Source: Semisulcospira habei
Lineage: Eukaryota > Mollusca > Gastropoda > Semisulcospiridae
Reading direction: 5' to 3'
DNA length: 64,000 nucleotides
NCBI GenBank assembly: GCA_036245525.1
Contig: BTPG01000004.1
Location: forward strand, 157,380,158 to 157,444,157
Shown here: positions 9,319-19,655 of the stretch, piece by piece
Position numbering within the stretch: the first letter of the stretch is position 1
Layout: every line of letters starts with the position of its first letter
Notes under the pieces: generated by a model
Databases searched by the model: none
What the model saw: only the letters and a program-made list of their open reading frames with translations
What the model was told of the DNA's origin: nothing
Position numbers and translations under genes: made by a program

Positions 9319-9411
9319 ATGTCATACACTTCACAGAAAAATGCCATGCCACTTACAACACTTGTGCCTGATTATTTAACCCCATCAGCACCACCACCAG
9401 AGTACTACTGA
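9319..9411 (+). CDS. Micro-ORF (30 aa) with overlapping PSAP and PPxY late-domain motifs
   Basis: The frame starts 26 bases after the two-TM gene stop and ends LTPSAPPPEYY. This contains PSAP, a P(T/S)AP motif of the kind bound by TSG101 of ESCRT-I, overlapping PPEY, a PPxY motif of the kind bound by WW domains of NEDD4-type ubiquitin ligases. The second Polinton keeps the same C terminus (LTPSAPPPPDYY) with third-position changes, although the sequence just upstream differs more. If expressed, the peptide could link virion assembly to host budding machinery. Motif presence is direct; binding, expression and role are inference. The ORF is too short to be certain by length alone. Confidence 0.5.
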   Translation: MSYTSQKNAMPLTTLVPDYLTPSAPPPEYY

Positions 9412-9698
9412 GAAAAAAAAGTTTTTTTTATTGTCCTTGTGTCTTGTCAAATCTGACCGAGTAAGTTGTGACTTAAGTCAAGTTGTTGTAAGAACTTAGG
9501 GTAAGTACTTGTAAGAACTTAGGGTAAGTACTTGTAAGAACTTAGGGTAAAGTAAATAATAAGTTCTTATGGCAACACTTTTAAAGGTTACCTCTGCAGG
9601 TTCCTAAAAGTTAGTTGCAACTTGTTAATAAGTATTAAGTTTCACTTGGCATCACTTGATCAGGTAAATGATTAGGTATTGACAGAGACAATAGTTAT
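9412..9698. other. Polinton-A subterminal noncoding region with 23-bp tandem repeats
   Basis: No gene is visible. Three direct copies of a GTAAGAACTTAGGGTAAGTA-type unit lie at about 9488-9550. Poly-A/poly-T stretches follow the last gene, as at the same place in Polinton-B (56031-56060). Confidence 0.6.
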
Positions 9699-9906
9699 AG
9701 AGAGAGAACAATAGAGACCCGAAAGATAATCAGATCAATAAGGCCGCATCAGTCATGCTCGTCAGTTTTTAAAAATCAAAGGGTTGATTGGGTAATAACG
9801 GGGGCGTAATGGGGTCAAAAATTTTATTATTAAAAATGACGTAATTTAATGACGGATGCGGCTCTATTGAATTCATTGTCTTTCGGGTCTCTATTGTTCT
9901 CTCTCT
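9699..9906. repeat. Terminal palindrome of Polinton-A (arms ~58 bp)
   Basis: The sequence from AGAGAGAGAACAATAGAG at 9699 is repeated in inverted orientation up to 9906, with a loop of about 90 bases. The total of 208 bp nearly equals the 209-bp palindrome that forms each end of Polinton-B (35106-35314 and 57710-57918). Both start AGAG and both read CTCTATAA across the inner junction, although the rest of the sequences differ. Confidence 0.75.
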
Positions 9907-9911
9907 CCGCG

Positions 9912-10009
9912 CACGACAGTGGATAACACTAACACGACAGTGGATAACACTAATACGACAGTGGATAACACTAACACGACAGTGGATAACACTAACACAA
10001 CAGTGGATA
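9912..10009. repeat. 21-bp minisatellite (ACGACAGTGGATAACACTAAC)n, part 1
   Basis: Nearly perfect tandem copies of a 21-base unit, followed by a short (TAA)n tract to about 10028. More copies occur at 10268-10314 and 11895-12081, on either side of a solo LTR. Confidence 0.9.
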
Positions 10010-10314
10010 ATAATAATAATAATAATAATTACGGTATTTATAATGCGCTTATCTTATAATAATTATAACTCTAAGCGCACACTCACAACTCGCGCACGCA
10101 TGCGCACGCTTTAGACAATGACTCACGTACCACAAACAGTGAAATACATTACGACGGTCAGCTTGGGGTGGGGAGTGTGGTGATATAGTGCTAAAACTGT
10201 TGAAAGAGGTGAGTTTTTAGGGCGGACTGGAAGGAGGAGAGAGAGTGTTTCTGACGGAGAGAGAGTGGGAGATAACACTAACACGACAGTGGATAACACT
10301 AACACGACAGTGGA

Positions 10315-11894
10315 TGTAACAAACGCATTTCGTACATGTTTGGGTAGGAAGACGTTATGACGTCATTAGCATTTGGACCGGAGGTTCACAACAGGTAATG
10401 TAGAGGTGAGCAATGTTCACATGTGGTAATGTAGAGGTGATCAATGTTCACGTGTGGGAGTGACAGTGTTGTATCGTGAACTGTTGTTAGAGATGTCATG
10501 TCAGCCGAGTTGAGCAGACGTGTTCGTTGGTGCTCTGAGAAAGAATTCTTCTAGGAAATTCTATAGCTGTATATAGAATACAGGTATTTATTATTGTTAT
10601 TACGGTATTTATAATGACCTGTAAAGCTATTCATACGAAAAGGGAAAGTATTGTTTGTTATGAATTATTATGATTAGAGTGCAGAAGGGCCCATGTTTGA
10701 AGGAAGTGCGATGGCTCGTGTCAATACCTGTTTGGTCATGTAATTATTATATGTGATATAGTTTATAACTAGGATGTCATGTTGTATTTATTCATATGTG
10801 AAAATGTGGGACTGAAATAGGAAGGTAATTCAGTGTATAATTAGGTATACCTAATGATGAATGAATGTGCCATAATATGTTATAAATTGAAGGTGAGCTG
10901 TGATTGTAATATTTGGCTCATAATTCATTGTGTGTAGGTACGTAAAATGTGTGCACAGTGTTAAAGTGGCTATAGGAATTGTCATAAGAATTGTGACAAT
11001 AGTGACTGTAGTAGTATGGTGGCATAGAGAAGACATTTTACAAAGGAAATGATCTCGAGCACTCTGAATTATAATAATGTGTTGAAGACACATACAGACT
11101 CTTTAAGTATAAGAGCGAAAATTTACGATTGTACAAATGTTGTATACAGCGGGCCGGTACGGAGCGGAAACCCTCTGGTATGTGGCTGATGAAGCTGTCC
11201 TTATAGCATCGTCTACGTGACCGGATGCGGACATCATCACGCCTTCATCTTTCCTTCGTCTACCATCACTGGTGCAGACGTGCAGCAACGGTAACGAAGT
11301 AAGCCTACGGATTTGAGCTACAGGACCAGATGCAGTGTTCCTCCAGTGTAGCCTATGTCGCCTAGCGTCGTTGATAATTCCACGCCTAGGAATATTCTAA
11401 TCTGTAAGTACTGTCATTGACTATTACCGTTCAGTTCGGGAATCTCCGTCAAGTCAAGTCGTCAATGTGATATCATTGACTGTGTCGACACTAGTGTGAA
11501 GAGAAGAGTCGAGTGACGTCTCGAGAAAGAGACAACGACTTCTGCGGTAGCGATTGACTGTGTAAGCGTCGAATTCATGCATAGCCTATACGCCACTTAT
11601 TAATTATTTGTGTGAACTTGTTTATATGATGATGTGAATTGTGTGATTTAATGTATATGTTCATGAGTGTATGAGAAATAGTGAAACAGAGGGCAAAGAG
11701 AGATAACTGTGTAGCCTTTGTCTTTGTTTGTAAGCACGTGTGTGGTGGTGGATGAAAGAGTATAGTAAACAGAGTTAGAACACCCACCTTTATACTGATT
11801 GTCAGAAAGCCCACGCACACACTCATTCCATTAGACTAAACGTATTTATACATATAACAATTTAATTCAATACAACACGAAAACCCTTCGTTAC
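10315..11894. mobile_element. Solo LTR (1580 bp) inserted in the 21-bp minisatellite
   Basis: The segment begins TGTAACAAACG and ends CGTTACA, the TG...CA inverted ends of an LTR. It is flanked on both sides by GTGGA (10310-10314 and 11895-11899), which is part of the minisatellite unit and the right length for an LTR-retrotransposon target duplication. No protein-coding frame is convincing inside it. It is therefore best read as a solo LTR left after recombination between two LTRs. The internal element is not present in the window, and the LTR differs from the Gypsy LTR at 31831. Confidence 0.7.
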
Positions 11895-12081
11895 AGTGGA
11901 TAACACTAACACGACAGTGGGTAACACTAACACGACAGTGGATAACACTAACACGACAGTGGATAACACTAACACGACAGTGGATAACACTAACACGAAA
12001 GTGGATAACAACACGACAGTGGATAACACTAACACGACAGTGGATAACACTAACACGACAGTGGATAACACTAACACGACA
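11895..12081. repeat. 21-bp minisatellite, part 2
   Basis: Nine or so further copies of the ACGACAGTGGATAACACTAAC unit, directly continuing the array broken by the solo LTR. A GC-rich stem-like sequence (GGGCCCACC...GTGGGCCC) follows at 12087-12113. The open frames on both strands here arise from the repeat. Confidence 0.9.
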
Positions 12082-12113
12082 GTGCGCGGGCCCACCGCTG
12101 CCGACGTGGGCCC

Positions 12114-12596
12114 ATGCACCTTGAGTACTGGTCGGTTTCCTGTGCCACACTTGATAATCTTCAAGTACGTTTCGTCATTGTAAGAAAGGAGACCAATGAA
12201 CAGTAAAATGAACACGGTAAAATGATGCTTCTACGTTTAATTGCATTCGTATTTACACACGTCATGCCATAGTGACCTGTTGTATTACGATGTCAGTCGT
12301 GTATACGTTGCTGCTCTATTTTGTGTCATCTCCGTCATAAAATGTCAGCTCATGTCGTCGCCGTGAGATGGCCTTAGTTACCTGCTTGGCGTTAAACCCA
12401 AATAACTAACTCAGCTCATGTCGTCTCATCTCGTGCCATGATGTCATGGTGTGACTGTCAGCCCGTTACGTTCAGACCGACAAGAGACCACATAGTTTCG
12501 TGGTCTGTGCCGCGATCATCCAGCTCCAGTACCTGAGAAAGAAAAAAATACTTAAGTGATCACAGATGCCAAATATTTTACAGCAAAGATTCTCTC
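12114..12596. other. Noncoding spacer
   Basis: I see no gene here. It contains one ~51-bp LINE-tail insertion (12360-12410, listed separately) and otherwise unremarkable sequence. Confidence 0.5.
12360..12410 (+). mobile_element. ~51-bp retroposed Nimb LINE tail with 15-bp target duplication
   Basis: The insert GCCGTGAGATGGCC...AACTAAC matches the 3' end of the LINE at 18621-18677. It is flanked by a perfect 15-base direct repeat TCAGCTCATGTCGTC (12345-12359 and 12411-12425). This shows that a unit of only about 51 bases was inserted by target-primed reverse transcription. Confidence 0.8.
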
Positions 12597-12616
12597 TGTC
12601 TGTCTGTCTGTCTGTT

Positions 12617-12697
<81 letters not shown>
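12597..12697. repeat. (TC)n microsatellite
   Basis: About 100 bases of TC repeat, preceded by (TCTG)n. It directly abuts the 5' end of the LINE, and a shorter TC tract follows the LINE 3' tail at 18678-18706. Confidence 0.9.
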
Positions 12698-12698
<1 letters not shown>

Positions 12699-13340
12699 CT
12701 ACCCGGCACCGGCCTCCACGTGGTGTAGGTGGGTAGTCCGCTCAGTCCCTGACTGAGTGGGCTAGCAGACGGGTGCCATCTTTGTCCAGGATTAGGACTT
12801 GATGTCAACAGATATGTTGTTCAGCCTTTTCACTGGTCCGGTTTTTAAGGAGCTGTGCTAACCCAGGTCGTACCATGTTGGATTGGTCCTTAAAAATACT
12901 CGTGACTTTTTGGTCCTTTGGATCCCAAGTGTTTGCCGTGCTTGGAGACCCGTGTCGGGGGAGAAGAGGATCCTGGTGGCGGAAACACTCCACTTTGGCC
13001 TTGACTTCTGCCTAAACGGGAGGCTAGTCGTACCGGCCTAGTCAATCGGCTCTTGTCACGTTGAGCCCTATCCCACTGTTGACATGCGGGTTGCTATACG
13101 GAGCACCATGCTATAGCCTTTGCTGCTGATTAGGTGCTTTACGCCAGTATTCCCCTGCATTCAACGGTGTGATAGAAGGCGGTGGCTCAAACGGTTCAAT
13201 CGGGCTTACCCCCTTGAGTATATCTTTCGGGCAGTCTCCATTGTGCGTCGGCTGGAGACCCGCTGACAGTTGCACTTTCCCTTGTTGGGCTCGGTGGCGG
13301 GCGGGGACCCCCGGGGGATGAATATCTCTACTAATATAAT

Positions 13341-14825
13341 ATGGATAAAACAAAAAAACCAAAACTAGCACAGAAACGGCATATAGACACCGAATTTGAA
13401 CATGACAGTGATTCAGACTGTGAGGAAGCGACGCCTCAGGCGTCGGCCGTATGGCCTCGCTTCCTCATTGTCCATAGCAAGATGAAGGAGAAACCAGTTA
13501 CCAAGCTGCATCCTTTTCTGGTGGGGGAGACCCTCAGGAGCCGTGTTGGCAGGCCTGACGCCCAGCGCCTCAGGTCTGGTGACTTGCTGGTGGAGTGCCG
13601 TACTCGGGCACACGCCAGCGGGCTACTGGGGCTCTCTTCCATCGGAGACACTCCTGTGGAAGTCACACCCCACAAAACTATGAATTCGTCAAGAGGCGTA
13701 ATCAAAGATCAAGCTTTGGCAGAACTGTCAGAAGATGAACTTGTAAGGAACCTTAAGTCTCAGGGGGTGACTTGCGTCAGGCGCTTCGCTTCCAAGCGAG
13801 GTGGTGGGGAGATCCGTCTCCCTACCATCATCCTGACGTTTGGCACCCCCACCCCTCCTACTACCATCTGGGGAGGTTACTACTCCCTGAGAGTGAAACA
13901 GTACGTCCCTCTTCCCCTCCGGTGCTTTAAGTGCCAAAAGTATGGCCATGGGCAGAAGACATGCCGTCAGGCAGAGGCTTCATGCGCCCGTTGCACTAGG
14001 CCCGGACACTCTGCTGAGTCCTGCACAGCCACCCCACTGTGTGTGAATTGCCAGGGGGCGCATATGGCTTCGGATAAGAAATGCCCTCGTTGGATATCCG
14101 AGTGCAAGATTCAGCAGGTGCGTGTGGAGAAGGGGTTGTCCTTTCTGGATGCCAAAAAACTGGTTGAAGGCCCTGGTGCAGCTGCGGCTGCCCCAACCTC
14201 TAACACCTCTGTGTATACTTTTAGTGCAGCGGTGGCAGGCAAGCGCCCCACCAAAGACTTTTCATGTCAGACCCCAACTTCTTGGTTGGGGGCGGAGCCT
14301 CGGCTCATCTCGCCCCTGGAGAGTAACCCTCCTCCGGTGGTGACAAGGAGCCAGGGAACGCAGAAGGCGGACACGGCCGGTCCGGTTGTGCCGCCTTCTG
14401 TTGCCCCTAAGCCTCAGCCCCCACCCAAACCTGTTAGTCAGTCAACTCCAAAGGCTTCTGGCTCTGGTCAGCCTTCTAAGGCCGCTAACTCTAGCGGCAG
14501 GAACGCTGCCCAGGACCAGAAGTCTACGAAATCTATGGGACCGCTGTGCGCACGGGCCCAGAAGGGGAACACAGATGTCCCCCTTCAAAACAAATATGCT
14601 GCACTGGAGGAGCAGATGGAGGGAGTGGAAGTTGTTGTTGCTGATGCTGCGGCAGCTCCACCCCCTTCCTCTCCGAAGAACCAGAGGAGGCCCGGGAGCC
14701 GGCCCCCCTCTGTTTCTTCAACTCCTTCCAAGGTAAAGGAAAAAGGGGGAAAAACTCCTTACCCCCAGATAAGACTTAATCATGGACTCTTTGCTTCAGT
14801 GGAATTGTCGTGGTTTTCAAGCTAA
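13341..14825 (+). CDS. LINE ORF1 protein (gag-like) with three CCHC zinc knuckles
   Basis: The protein would bind the element RNA and form ribonucleoprotein particles. It has a basic start, an RNA-binding-like central region, and three consecutive knuckles near residues 195-248: CFKCQKYGHGQKTC, CARCTRPGHSAESC and CVNCQGAHMASDKKC. The last knuckle has altered spacing. The C-terminal third is Pro/Ser/Ala-rich and disordered. The frame is intact over 494 codons, unlike ORF2, and overlaps the ORF2 start by 44 bases. The ATG at 13341 is the first in the frame after the untranslated region. Confidence 0.85.
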   Translation: MDKTKKPKLAQKRHIDTEFEHDSDSDCEEATPQASAVWPRFLIVHSKMKEKPVTKLHPFLVGETLRSRVGRPDAQRLRSGDLLVECRTRAHASGLLGLSSIGDTPVEVTPHKTMNSSRGVIKDQALAELSEDELVRNLKSQGVTCVRRFASKRGGGEIRLPTIILTFGTPTPPTTIWGGYYSLRVKQYVPLPLRCFKCQKYGHGQKTCRQAEASCARCTRPGHSAESCTATPLCVNCQGAHMASDKKCPRWISECKIQQVRVEKGLSFLDAKKLVEGPGAAAAAPTSNTSVYTFSAAVAGKRPTKDFSCQTPTSWLGAEPRLISPLESNPPPVVTRSQGTQKADTAGPVVPPSVAPKPQPPPKPVSQSTPKASGSGQPSKAANSSGRNAAQDQKSTKSMGPLCARAQKGNTDVPLQNKYAALEEQMEGVEVVVADAAAAPPPSSPKNQRRPGSRPPSVSSTPSKVKEKGGKTPYPQIRLNHGLFASVELSWFSS

Positions 14826-17800
14826 CTTTGAGGAATTGCGTCTTTTAGTCAAGTTCTATAACCCCTCAGTAATATCTCTTCAGGAGACTTACCTGAAGAC
14901 TTCTGACCCTGTGTCCTTTAATGGTTTTAATGTTATACATAAAGGCTCGGATTCGGAGAGGCGCTCGGGTGGAGCGGCTCTTCTCATTAGTAGCCAAATT
15001 TTATGTAGCCCCGTTAGCATCGACACCTGTCTTCAGGCTGTCGCAGCTCGGGTTACCTTAAAGAAGACCATAACCATATGCAGTATTTACCTGCCACCAT
15101 CACTGCGGGTCTGTAGCAATGATATTTTTAACTTAGTAGATCAACTGCCCCCTCCCTTTATTCTCATGGGGGATTTTAACGGTCACGCTCAGCTTTGGGG
15201 TAGTGACCACTATGATGGCAGAGGTCAGATGTTAGAGGATGTTTTTTCTCAACTTAACCTATGTGTCTTTAACGATGGCTCACCTACATACTCTAACTCA
15301 GGTTCAGGATCTAGTTCTGTTCTAGACCTCACTGTGTGTGATCCTTCTCTCATGCTGGACTTTGATTGGAAGGTTCACGATGACCTGTGTGGTAGTGACC
15401 ACTTCCCAGTAGTCCTGTCATCGGTCAGCTGTGAGGAGGATTCGCCGGTGGGGCGCTGGAATCTCAAGAAAGCTAACTGGCCTCTGTTTGCCTCCCTCTG
15501 TCAGTCTCGTCTTACAGAGGAGGTGGTCATGTCAGCTGAAGAACCTGTTTCTTGTTTTACTTTGATTTTGTTGGACGTAGCAGGTGAAACCATCCCTAGA
15601 ACTTCCACATCAGTCCCTCGGAGGCCGAGAGTACCATGGTTCAATGAAGAGTGCCGCAAGGCCCAAAAAATACGCAAATCTGCTCAGCGACGTGCTTTTC
15701 GTAATCCGTCGCAAGCAAATATTTTAACATTTAAAAGACAGCGGGCGAAAGCCCGTTACATTTTTAAACGCGAACGCCGTGCTTCCTGGAGACGCTTTGT
15801 CTCATCTTTATCTTCTAGGACTCCGTCCCAAAAAGTCTGGAAGGCTGTTCGAAGAATTAGGGGCAGAGGTGGCTCGGCTTCTGTCGGCCATCTTAGAGAT
15901 TGTGCTAGTTTGGTCACAGATATAAAGGCTGTGGCCAATTTGCTTGCCTCCACCATTGCCCATAATTCTTCAACAGAGCATTATTCACCTTTCTTCCAGA
16001 GAGAGAAGGAGAAGCGAGAATCTTGTGCTTGTGATATCAGATAACTCGGAAGACTATAATGCCCCCTTTACGTTTCAGAATTGCAGCAAGCCATGCAGAA
16101 ATGTACTGACTCTGCTGCTGGATTAGATACCATCCATTATCAGCTCCTAACTCATCTGCCTGAGGATTCACTCCTTGTACTTCTCAAGGCCTTTAACCAT
16201 ATCTGGATAACCGGTCGTTTTCCGCCATCTTGGCGCCAGGCTGTGGTTGTGCCAATCCCCAAGCCGGGTAAGGATCCTTCCGACCCGGGCAACTATCGGC
16301 CAATAGCTTTGACATCATGTTTATGTAAGACTATGGAACGCTTGGTCAACGCCCGACTGGTGTGGCATCTTGAGTCACGTGGTCTCATCACAGACCTCCA
16401 GTGCGGTTTCCGGCGCTTCCGTAGTACAACTGACCATCTAGTCCGCTTTGAGTCTTTTATCCGAGATGCTTTTGTCAACAAGCAGCATGTCTATGCAATT
16501 TTCTTTGATCTTGAAAAGGCATATGACACTACCTGGAAGTATGGTATAATGTCTGATTTGTCGGACATGGGTTTTAAAGGGCACCTGCCTGTTTTTATTC
16601 ACAATTTTTTGTCTAACAGGTCGTTCCATGTCCGTGTGGGCTCCACCCTCTCCGACTCCTTTGAACAGGAGATGGGTGTTCCGCAGGGCAGCATTCTATC
16701 TCCTGTTTTATTTAGCATTAAAATAAATAACATTGTCAAGGCCGTCAAGGATGATTCTGAATGCTCTTTGTTTGTGGACGACTTTGCTTTGTGTGCACGA
16801 GGTCGAGGACTTGCGTCCCTTGAGAGGCGCTTGCAGCTGTGCGTTGATCGCATCTAGGGGTGGGTGTCTCTCAACGGATTCAGGTTCTCGCCCTCCAAGA
16901 CAGCCTGTGTGCATTTTACTAACCAGACGAAATTTTTTCCAAAACCTACCCTGAGCATTGCTGGAGTGCCAATTCAGGTGGCCGAAGAGGCAAAGTTTCT
17001 GGGGGTCATCTTTGACAAAAGATTGACCTTCCGCAACCATGTTCACTACCTTAGAACCTCTTGTCGGAAGGCCCTCGACATTCTTCGTGTCGTTGGTCGT
17101 ACTGACTGGGGTGCAGACCGCATCGTCTTACTTCGACTGTACCGGGCCCTTGTTCGGTCCAAACTGGATTACGGCTCTGTGGTATATGGCTCGGCTTCCA
17201 AGTCTGTTCTACAGCGTCTGAACACAATTCACCATCAAGGTCTGCGCATATGTCTGGGAGCCTTCAGGACATCTCCAGTTCCTAGTCTGTATGCAGAGGC
17301 AGGGGAGCCTTCTCTCAGGCTCCGCCGCATCCGCCTCATGCTCAGCTACGTTCTGAAGCTGAAGGCCCATCCAGAAAATCATGCCTATGATTGTGTTTTT
17401 AACCCGTCATTTGCAGAGATTTACGATGCCCATCCGGGAGCTGTCCGTCCACTTTCCTTCCGTGTCCGACCTCATCTGTAGGCGGCCGGAGTGGACCTGG
17501 ACAAAGTTTCGGAATCTCTGCAACACGTCACTCCACCCTGGCTACTACCAGTTCCTGACATCTTGCTGGACTTGACTGCCCACAAGAAGGATTGTACTCC
17601 ACCAGCCATATACCAACAGAGCCTCAATGAACTCCTTTCAATTTTTCCTGGCTATTGTCGTCTTTATACGGATGGGTCCAAATCTGAGGATGGAAGAGTG
17701 GCTGCGGCTGCAGTGTCCTCTCGCCATCCTAGACGCCCATTTAAGCTCCGTCTCCCTGACCATTCCACTGTATTTAGTGCAGAACTGCAGGCAATTCTGC

Positions 17801-18458
17801 TAGCACTCAAGTATGCCTATCAGTCTCGGGAAAGGAACTTCCTGATTCTGTCTGACTCTCTTTCTGCCCTGCAGGCCCTTCAGGGCGCGGGAACAGACCA
17901 TCCACTGCTGGTGCAGATTAGAGAGCTCTACGCGGACTTGATTATGACATCATTTTTATTTGGGTCCCAGGCCATGTGGGCATCGAAGGCAACAGAATCG
18001 CAGATTCTGCTGCCAACAGTGCCCGCAGTGACCCTGTCCCTGACACACAGACTGTCTACAGTGATTTTAAACCTGTTATTAGTGCGTACATAGCCCGCGA
18101 GTGGCAGTCCGAGTGGGACAAAGAGGAAGGGAACAAGCTTCATGAAGCTCTTCCTAAGTTGTCTGACAGTCTACCTTTCCGCTGCGGCAGCCGCCGTGAG
18201 GAGACTGTCCTTGCTCGGCTCCACATCGGGCACACGTATGTTACGCACTCTTACTTACTTAAACAGGATGAGCGTCCATGGTGTTTTGCCTGTGATGAGC
18301 AGTTTTCTGTTCGACACTTTTTGCTGTATTGTGCTGACCTAACTGACACCAGATATGAACACTTCACAGCAGACTCCTTGAAGGTTTTGTTCCGGGATGT
18401 TCCCCCGGACAAAATCTTCAATTTTTTGAGAGAATGCAATATTTTTAACAAAATCTGA
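14782..18458 (+). pseudogene. LINE ORF2: endonuclease, reverse transcriptase, RNase H (decayed)
   Basis: The N-terminal APE-type endonuclease is clear (LLQWNCRGFQANFEEL, ILMGDFNGHAQLWGS, CGSDHFPVV). The reverse transcriptase core follows, with NYRPIALTSCLCKTMERL, CGFRRFRSTTDHL, GVPQGSILSPVLFS and SLFVDDFAL (the usual ADD box as VDD). RNase H follows (LYTDGSKSEDGRVAAAA, FSAELQAILLALKYA, LSDSLSALQALQG), and a Cys/His segment lies at the C terminus. Breaks seen directly: frame changes near 16005-16075, in-frame TAG at 16855-16857 and at 17479-17481, and a frame change near 17945. It is a dead copy. Confidence 0.85.
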
Positions 18459-18620
18459 GCATTCATAGACTATGTGAATTTTTTTATTTGCCCTTTTTGA
18501 GAGTCTGTAGACGTTTCTTTTCAAGACATGTGCGACATTTTAGCCTGCGATTTTTTATCTATATTTACATCTTGTCTTAAGACCTTGCTTTTAGTCTGGC
18601 TGACCAGATTTTTACCCATC

Positions 18621-18677
18621 CCGCCGTGAGATGGCCTTAGTCGCCTGCTCGGCGTTAAACCCAAATAACTAACTAAC
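18621..18677 (+). other. Nimb LINE 3' tail unit
   Basis: CCGCCGTGAGATGGCC through CGGCGTTAAACCCAAATAAC and (TAAC)n forms the 3' end of the LINE. The same ~50-60 base unit, starting at nearly the same base, recurs as separate insertions at 12360, 20241 and 60083 (reverse). A diverged copy is at 22653, and a longer copy with upstream 3' UTR is at 31421 (reverse). Confidence 0.85.
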
Positions 18678-18690
18678 TCTCTCTCTCTCT

Positions 18691-19655
18691 CTCTCCCTCT
18701 GTCTCTGGACACACTGGACTAGCTGTATATACATAATTCAATACTTGGTAACGTCAAACGGCGACAAGACTTAGAGTCAGCTCAAGTGGAAAGCTTGTGG
18801 GTAGAAGTGAAGACATCTAAATCACCCCCCGTCCTCATTGGCTTTATTTTATTATCAATAGTCTCATAATACCTGCTGCAAAGACTTGAAATAGCAGACT
18901 TGAAAGAACACGAGAGATCCATATTAAACCAAGCCAATACTGGAACAATATCGAAAGGATCCTGAAACTGAATTGAACTGAACTGAATACCCTTCCACGT
19001 AAGGAACAGCTGGAACGGATTTTGGTCAGAACCAGTGTTCATGTTCTCATAAGCCCGTATGGTTCCTAGGGCTCTTTGTTTTTTGCAAACGGGAAACAAA
19101 TGATGATGGAGGGACGTGTGCTCGGCACGCAGACAATGCAAATGACAAGTCACGCCCGAAGCTTTTAATCCAAATTTTAAAAAAAACGAACTGTACATTT
19201 ACAATCACATATCCGGGCTGTAAAAATGACCTTTCCAATGCGCAAAAGGCCATCGGTCCGACGTCGGCCACTGCTGGTCCGCGCACAGCGGGCCAACGGT
19301 GGCCAACGTCGGCCCAATGGCCTTTGCGCAGTGGGTTTACATAAATTGACAATGCACGCGTCCACAGTAACGTTTATCCGGCATTTAAAAATCGGCTGTA
19401 CGTTTCAAGATTCTCAGGTCCACAGCTTTTAATCCGGAGTTTTAAAATTAGCTATAAAATTTACAATTTTATGTCCTTTGCAAATGTGAAAATTTTCTGT
19501 GATTCCTGGAGCTAACGTAACTCTATGTTTTATGTCTTTTGCAAAATGGGAAACACTGATGATCAAAGGACCCGCCTGGCCCACATATAATGCAAATCAC
19601 ATTTTATGTCCATCGATTTAATACGGGTTTAAAAACGAGAGATACAATACACATG
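18691..19655. other. Noncoding spacer with a 92-bp foldback
   Basis: No gene is recognised. A GC-rich imperfect palindrome lies at 19239-19330: TGCGCAAAAGGCCATCGG is answered by CCAATGGCCTTTGCGCA, with inner arms of the GGCCAACGTTGG type. Related GGCC/GACG-rich motifs border other repeats in the window (12087, 23990, 25200). Confidence 0.55.

Larger units (their letters stand above)
1..9906. mobile_element. Polinton-A (Maverick), right part; left end outside the window
   Basis: A block of Polinton-type genes (retroviral-like integrase, HerA/FtsK-like ATPase, double-jelly-roll capsid candidate, penton-like protein and membrane proteins) fills this region almost without gaps. Every gene has a clear homologue in the second Polinton at 35106-57918. 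The right border is placed at a 208-bp palindrome (9699-9906), because the other Polinton ends in a palindrome of the same size exactly at its target duplication. The polymerase gene is not in the window and is expected to the left. Integrase, the coiled-coil gene and the minor structural gene each carry a break, so this copy is probably not autonomous. The right border is inferred, since no left end is available to check a target duplication. Confidence 0.85.
12698..18690 (+). mobile_element. Nimb/I-like non-LTR retrotransposon, full-length but degenerate
   Basis: The element has a 5' UTR (about 12698-13340), ORF1 with three CCHC knuckles, and ORF2 with endonuclease, reverse transcriptase and RNase H. 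A 3' UTR ends in CGGCGTTAAACCCAAATAAC plus (TAAC)n. RNase H after the reverse transcriptase and a knuckle-bearing ORF1 are features of I-superfamily LINEs such as I, Nimb and R1. It is bounded by TC repeats on both sides, consistent with insertion into a TC microsatellite. ORF2 carries several stops and frame changes. Confidence 0.85.

Noticed and set aside
11836..12215. Open frames with VDNTNTT or STVVLVL periodicity
   Set aside because: Translation of the 21-bp minisatellite, not a gene.
12556..12808. Poly-Ser/Leu and poly-Arg/Glu open frames
   Set aside because: Translation of the (TC)n microsatellite.
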